This document shows positions 59,043-64,000 of a stretch of 64,000 nucleotides of DNA, piece by piece. The notes under the pieces are model-generated. The model searched no databases and had not been told where the DNA came from. It was given only the letters and a program-made list of their open reading frames with translations. The stretch covers positions 5,986,896 through 6,050,895 of the forward strand of contig CM043793.1 in assembly GCA_023974075.1 (NCBI GenBank), in the 5' to 3' direction. Each line of letters opens with the position of its first letter. The first letter of the stretch is position 1. The translations under genes were made by a program, and so were the position numbers. This DNA comes from Chaenocephalus aceratus. Lineage: Eukaryota; Chordata; Actinopteri; Perciformes; Channichthyidae.

Positions 59043-60116
59043 CCTGCTAAGCCCAGAGTCTGTTTTTCAGGCCTCAGGCTCAAACATGACATGCCCAGAA
59101 CAAGTGACTATATCTTCACTTCTAAATGGGGTAAATGAATAATCTTTTTTCACAAATCAATGATACACCTGTATGTTGGCTGTGGAAGTGTCAGAATCAA
59201 TATAGATGTTTTTATTTTAAAGTAAATTCAGATTGAACATAGTAAAGAAATGTAAATTATAGATTTCGTCTAAAGAAAAACCATTACTTATAGTGAAAAC
59301 GACCCTTGAATGATGGGATCGGAGACTAAAAGCTTTAGGAATCCAAACTCTAACATATAATAAGTACCCTGTATCAAAATGTATGCAAAACAAGCTAAAT
59401 CTGACCTTTTTAGAGAGGTCTAGAAAAGAAAAGTCCAGGTGGACTCACTTCTGGGTACATTTGGGTGCAGTTGCCGTATCTCTGGAACCCATTGGTCGAT
59501 TTTGGTGATTGACACCTCTTTGTAACCATTAGAGCCAATAGAATCGAGGGGACATTCCTAAATCCATCTAAACATTACCGTTGAGGGTTAGGATGATGTG
59601 CACGCAGTTTGCCCAAAACCCGAAAGCTCCGTTACACTCTATATGAAAAATATGTTTATTGCCATAAATGTTATGATGGATTATCAGTAATCATTTCAAA
59701 GTGACAGAGACATTGGATTAACCATCAGCAGCGTTTATATGCTTTTCAATGCCATCGAACACAACTTTTGATCAGAAAACAGCAAAGGTAAGACGTATTT
59801 GCCGTTTGGCCCCGTAAAGTGAAGTTGTGTGTTGTCTTTCCTGGCTTTCGCTGCCATGAGTCGCACAGTGATGATACTTATACCAATGGAATCTGTGGAA
59901 TCTCAGCTTTCATATGATATCTAGTTTGTGCAGATAGCATGAAGTATAACATATCGCTACAGTGAGTTATGGTTAGCTAAAAATGGTTAATATTGTCTGA
60001 TAGCTGAGTTTCTTCCCATTAAGTGGGTATGACACATTAATAGGTTATTAAATGTTAAGAAGCCCTGAGACATAGTTTCGTGCAATATTGTTGCGGGGGC
60101 AATCGGGCTTAAGATG
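59043..60116. mobile_element. TTAA-target DNA transposon
   Basis: Left end CCTGCTAAGCCCAGAGTCTG, right end inverted CATCTTAAGCCCGATTG, flanked by TTAA at 59039-59042 and 60117-60120. About 59043-59460 matches 63077-63600 (gaagtgtcagaatcaatata, gtaccctgtatcaa, gacctttttagagagg). Non-coding. Confidence 0.75.
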
Positions 60117-60120
60117 TTAA

Positions 60121-60691
60121 TGTGGGGACAAAACCCATGGAGTGATCACACATGGCCTTGAATGTTTCATTGGACCTTCAGGCTGGTCTGTCTAAAATAA
60201 AGGTACTTTCTGCCTGTAACTGGTGAGCTTACCAGCACACTTTGAGAAGGAAGTAAAACATCTTCAAAATGGTAACCTCTTCTTAACTTTAAGCCATGCC
60301 ATTTGTTTGCTTCCAAGGAGACCATGACAGGACAGCTGCTTCACTTTAATGATAAGTTCTGCTTCAGTTGTCCAGGCAGATCAGGGGAAAACCAGAACAC
60401 TTTTTCCCATAAAATGGCGGTGTGTGACCTGGTGCCGTAAAGCCTCCTGCATTACACGTGCAAAGCATTTGGGGAGCAGAGTGGGACTGGCAGTGTTCTG
60501 CCTATTACGTAACTGTTATATAAGTCCGCTTGTAAGATAGTTGCTATATGTTGCCTTTAAAGTTAACAATTTAAAGATACCATATTTTATTTGTCTAATC
60601 CTCAATTACAATGATGTCTCTAGTTCCCTCCACTGACAGTATTGTATTATATGTGGGGAAAAGTCATTGTATCTAAGTATAATGTACTCAC
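60121..60691. other. whrn intron, no recognised feature
   Basis: No supported feature. Confidence 0.45.
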
Positions 60692-60960
60692 CTTGAACTG
60701 CAGGCACTGACATTGACATGGATGCCGGCATTGACATGGGAGTTGGTGAGATAACTTGGGTTAGCTGTAGCATTGGTCTCAGCTATGGCCTGACTGCAGA
60801 TCCATTTGGTCTCGTCCACCACTGTGCGTGCATGAGGCAGACGCCCTACATCCCTAACTTTCATTAGAAGGTGGCGTCCTGTCTTGAGGATGTGAACTGC
60901 CTCATCGTGGGAGATGGTTACAAAGCTCTGTCCGTTGACATCCAGGATCTGGTCACCCAC
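60692..60960 (-). CDS. whrn: whrn exon: second half of PDZ2
   Basis: This 269-bp exon begins in phase 0 after the acceptor gatctgttgcag and ends in phase 2 before gtgagtac. It encodes VGDQILDVNG, then HDEAVHILK and MKVRDVGRLPHARTVVDETKW. This is the back half of PDZ2 (the VGDQIL strand, helix 2 and last strand) plus the conserved stretch after it in whirlin. About 35 residues of less conserved linker follow, rich in Asn, Ser and Ala. The first half of PDZ2, with the carboxylate-binding loop, is not here and should be in an exon beyond the right edge. PDZ2 with PDZ1 binds the C-terminal tails of usherin and ADGRV1 (family knowledge). The surrounding sequence is repeats; a TA microsatellite starts about 80 bp upstream. 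Confidence 0.93.
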
Positions 60961-61038
60961 CTGCAACAGATCAGTTTCATCACAACATAATACAACGCAG
61001 AGTTTTTGTGGCGTCAGAACAGACCGCCTAAATATACT

Positions 61039-61040
<2 letters not shown>

Positions 61041-61072
<32 letters not shown>

Positions 61073-61090
61073 GTACATATATATATATAC
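61041..61090. repeat. (TA)n microsatellite
   Basis: Two TA runs separated by acgtaca. The adjoining cagtggcaagaaaatgcagt, gaaccctttggaataacctg resembles a Tc1/mariner-type terminal repeat commonly seen in fish. Confidence 0.85.
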
Positions 61091-61150
61091 AGTGGCAAGA
61101 AAATGCAGTGAACCCTTTGGAATAACCTGCATTTATGTATACATTTGTAC
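61091..61150. mobile_element. Tc1/mariner-like terminal fragment
   Basis: The sequence cagtggcaagaaaatgcagt followed by gaaccctttggaataacctg matches the design of a widespread fish mariner-like terminus. Only about 60 bp remain, next to a TA run. Confidence 0.5.
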
Positions 61151-61171
61151 AAAGAAAATGGTATGATCTTC

Positions 61172-61740
61172 CAACCCTGTCTCCTCAAAATTAAGTTCCC
61201 ACATAACTAAACTGCATTCTCAATTACGTTTAGCTAGAAACGTATTGTTTTTACATCTGGAAGTAAGAATTCTCTCTAATGTCGATTGATTTTACAGTGA
61301 TATCTGCATTACTCATGAACTCAAAAACACCAGATTATACCTGTTAATTACACAACATTGATTGGTTTAATTTGTTTGCAATGCTTTTGTGTTTTTCCCC
61401 TTCAATTCGGAGAAACAAATAGTTTTTTCGGAGTTTAAGATGGCCGAAGACACTACACTACCCATAATCCTCAGCTATCGTTTGGGACGACACCAGTCTT
61501 CTTTGATCGACAAAACCCCGTGATTAGTCCTCAAGCTCTGTGATTGAATGTTGGAGTGGCAGTGCACCTAGGTTATTCTATATGAATTTTTTTCCCCGTA
61601 AAAGATAAAACCATACTTTATTCCGTTCGCGCTTGCTTTACTCTTTGAAAGTCATCATATAAATGCATTATAATAAATGGTTCAGCTGCATTAAATATTA
61701 CACATCTGCCGTAGTTCTTTATTTATTAGAAAGATTGGGC
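61172..61740 (+). mobile_element. partial copy of the CAACCCTGTCTCC transposon
   Basis: It starts CAACCCTGTCTCCTCAAAAT and follows the left end of 43084-50550, with one internal deletion near 61248, to about 61600. It then matches 6590-6730 and 46490-46600. No right end is found. A related fragment is at 62635-62775. Confidence 0.82.
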
Positions 61741-61977
61741 CTCAAAAGGCTCAATAAAGCTCATAAGGCCTTATTGGGCCTCACAAGGCTCGTAAGGCTC
61801 CTCATTGGGCCTTACCGTTCTGTTTTAATTTCACAATAAAGTTAATAGTAAAATCATGTTTGATATTATTATGTTTTATTAACTAGACCACTGGGTCATT
61901 AGGACCATCTGTCGGTTTGGTGTTACAAATATCAAAACAATATATATGTGGATAACAAAATACATCCGTCATAAACA

Positions 61978-62115
61978 GTGTTGGGAAAGTTACTTTTAAA
62001 AAGTAACTAGTAATAGTTATAGTTACTGCTCTCAACAAAGTAACTAGTTACTTTATTAGTTACTAAATTCTAAAAGTAACTAGTAACAAGTTACTTTACA
62101 TTAAAATAATACGTT
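61978..62115. mobile_element. hAT-like terminus (CAGTGTTGGGAAAGTTAC)
   Basis: The sequence cagtgttgggaaagttactt followed by repeated aagtaactagt motifs is a well-known hAT-type terminus in vertebrates. The partner end was not found. Confidence 0.6.
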
Positions 62116-62634
62116 TTTGTGTTGTTCTGTGGCACAGTAAGAGAAAAGACAACTCCCCATCATTGTAGCAATTATCATTATGAAATGTAGTGGAACAATA
62201 AAACACAAAAGATATGTTTAGACATTTTGACAGGCATCTTTATTGTAGCCTCAACAATCAAGTTCTAAGTAGTGCACTTGTGCAATATGAAATAAAAACA
62301 ACTACACTATTTTGGCAGTGTACACATTAACAAGAACTACACTATTTTGGCAGTGTAACAATTAAACAAGAACTACACTCTTTTGGCAGTAACAATTAGA
62401 TACATAATAAACTGTCAGACTGACACTGAAGACAAAAAAAACTATTTTCAGCCTCACAAAAACACACTAACAGTGAAATAATTTACCTCACATCTGGCCA
62501 TTTAGCATAAACAAAATCAATAATGGTGGATACACTTAAGAAGAGGTGCATTCAGCCTTATAAGTAATACCTTGAGATGCTTTTCAGTAAGGCTACAATG
62601 TCTGTGCAATGCATAACAAGAGGTTAGGACTGAG
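62116..62634. other. no recognised feature
   Basis: Contains three imperfect direct repeats of caagaactacactattttgg plus cagtgtaac (about 62285-62395); otherwise unassigned. Confidence 0.45.
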
Positions 62635-62775
62635 GGTCGGAGCAGCTCATTTGCTTTAGAGAATATTACATCCGGAAGTAAGTATTCTCTCCGCTTCGCT
62701 TGACAAAGCCTGTGATAGTCCTCAAGCTCTGTGATTGGAGAGTGTGCTCCGAGGGTTACGCCGAGCGTCACCCAC
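62635..62775 (+). mobile_element. inverted-end fragment of the CAACCCTGTCTCC family
   Basis: It shares agaatattacatccggaagt and cctcaagctctgtgattgga with 43330-43640, 46640-46940 and 8400-8530. Confidence 0.7.
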
Positions 62776-64000
62776 ACACTAACCTCCTTTTCCCCTCTCT
62801 CTCCAAGTGAGGTTCTTACCCTCATTACCTCTGCCCGTGCTACCACCTGTCCTCTGGACCCTATCCCCTCAAACCTCCTTCAGACTATCGCTCCTGATAT
62901 TCTACCGTTTCTCACCCATTTCATCAACACTTCTCTAACTTCTGGTCACTTTCCAAACAGTCTCAAGGAGGCAAGAGTAAACCCTCTCCTAAAGAAACCC
63001 ACTCTCAACCCGTCTGATGTTATAAACTACAGGCCTGTCTCTCTCCTCCCGTTCCACTTGAACGCGCTGTCTTTAACCTGTTAAACCCCGAGCCTGTTTT
63101 TCAGGTTTCAGGCTCGAAAATGACATTCCCAGAACAAATGACTGTAACTTCACTTCTAAAAGGTTTATAGTTCTCCGTCACGGCTGCTGACCGATGACAG
63201 TGTCTAACCACTTCTTGTATGCCAGGGCGAAGCGTCTCTGCTCAGGGTTGCAGCAGCCGTCCAGAATATTTGTTGTTATCAAAGCAAGGTTACATCTGTG
63301 AGTTGGATGTAGAAGTGTCAGAATCAATATAGATGTTTCTGTGTCAGAGTAAATTCAGATGGAACATAGCAAAAAAATGTAAATTCCTGTCTCCGCCTAA
63401 AGAAAACCCATTACTTATAGTGAAGACCAACCTTGAATGATGGGTTAGTAGCCTAAAAGCTTTAGGAATCCAAATCATAACATAAAATAAGTACCCTGTA
63501 TCAAGATTGAGGCAAAACAAGTGACATTTGACCTTTTTAGAGAGGTTTATGAAAATAAAGTCCAGGCGGAATAAGCTTTGGGCACATTTGGGCACATTTG
63601 GTTCCATCAGTGCCATTTGACCTTTTTCAGATACCAGACTATAAAAATCATTGTATTACATTGAATAATCACTATAGGTATTCATTCCATTAAAAAAAAA
63701 AAAATGTAAATAAAAAAAAGATTCTTAAAAAAATATAAAAATATTTGTGTGAGTGTGTATACAAAAAATCAGGGTCCCCGCCTTCGGGCTTAACAGGTTA
63801 AACAACTCTCCTGTTATCTCCATCAGAACAACCTTCTGGATCTGCACCAGTCTGGTTTCAAGGCAGGTCACTCCACAGAAACTGCTCTCCTTGCTGTCTC
63901 TCAGGAACTGCACACGGCTAAAGCAGCCTCCCTCTCCTCTGTCATCATCCTTCTGGACCAGTCTGCTGCTTTCAACACGGTGAACCATCAGATCCTCCTT
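62776..64000 (+). mobile_element. L2/CR1-like LINE, runs off the right edge
   Basis: Plus strand: SPSEVLTLITSARATTCPLD, PIPSNLLQTIAPDILPFLTH, HFPNSLKEARVNPLLKKPTL, VINYRPVSLLPF. A TTAA element (63077-63797) then interrupts, and the frame resumes LDLHQSGFKAGHSTETALLA and ends at the edge with TVNHQILL. This is the start of the reverse transcriptase. It is probably 5' truncated at about 62776. Confidence 0.88.
63077..63797. mobile_element. TTAA-target DNA transposon, 721 bp
   Basis: Ends CCTGTTAAACCCCGAGCCTG and, inverted, CCTGTTAAGCCCGAAGGCGG; flanked by TTAA at 63073-63076 and 63798-63801. Removing it gives continuous LINE coding, AVFKQLS. Same family as 59043-60116. No coding capacity. Confidence 0.9.

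Overview
This window is vertebrate nuclear DNA, almost certainly from a ray-finned (teleost) fish. Coding sequence is split into short exons with GT-AG borders. The rest is packed with fish-type transposable elements: L2-like and Rex3/RTE-like LINEs, a DIRS tyrosine-recombinase retrotransposon, a V-SINE-like SINE, hAT, PIF/Harbinger-like and TTAA-target DNA transposons, and long microsatellites. There are no operons, ribosome binding sites, CRISPR arrays or other prokaryotic features.

The only host gene I can support is whirlin (whrn), on the minus strand. It is a scaffold protein of hair-cell stereocilia and photoreceptors. Eight coding exons are visible, in transcription order: 60960-60692 (second half of PDZ2), 56918-56882 (a 37-bp microexon), 35379-35194 and 34961-34788 (second harmonin-N-like domain), 25572-25498 (short linker), 20734-20035 (Pro/Ser-rich region), 19677-19505 (Ser-rich motif before PDZ3) and 12268-12146 (start of PDZ3). 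Every adjacent pair joins in phase. The amino-terminal exons lie beyond the right edge. The end of PDZ3 is not found and probably lies beyond the left edge.

The introns are layered transposon insertions. 1-9.6 kb: a 148-bp tandem repeat, LINE tail, hAT and Harbinger-like pieces, and a 3.4-kb DNA transposon with 540-bp inverted ends and a 7-bp target duplication. 11.4-18.3 kb: a hAT with exact 8-bp duplication, then an antisense L2 carrying a second LINE and a solo LTR. 21.2-31.5 kb: two LINEs broken by solo LTRs, a 1.05-kb inverted-repeat element and a TTAA element. 31.6-33.8 kb: two copies of one element nested head-on, forming a large palindrome. 35.8-41.3 kb: a DIRS element with intact gag and diagnostic terminal/internal complementary repeats but most of its reverse transcriptase missing. 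42.8-51.3 kb: a LINE split by a second 7-bp-duplication transposon, itself split by a near-complete Rex3-like LINE, itself carrying a SINE-like insert. 53.6-55.1 kb: a long hAT transposase pseudogene. 57-64 kb: LINE fragments and TTAA elements.

I see no clear new functional system. The most informative signals are the in-phase whrn exon set with a microexon, the coherent 7-bp-duplication transposon family, and the nested insertions whose removal restores older reading frames.
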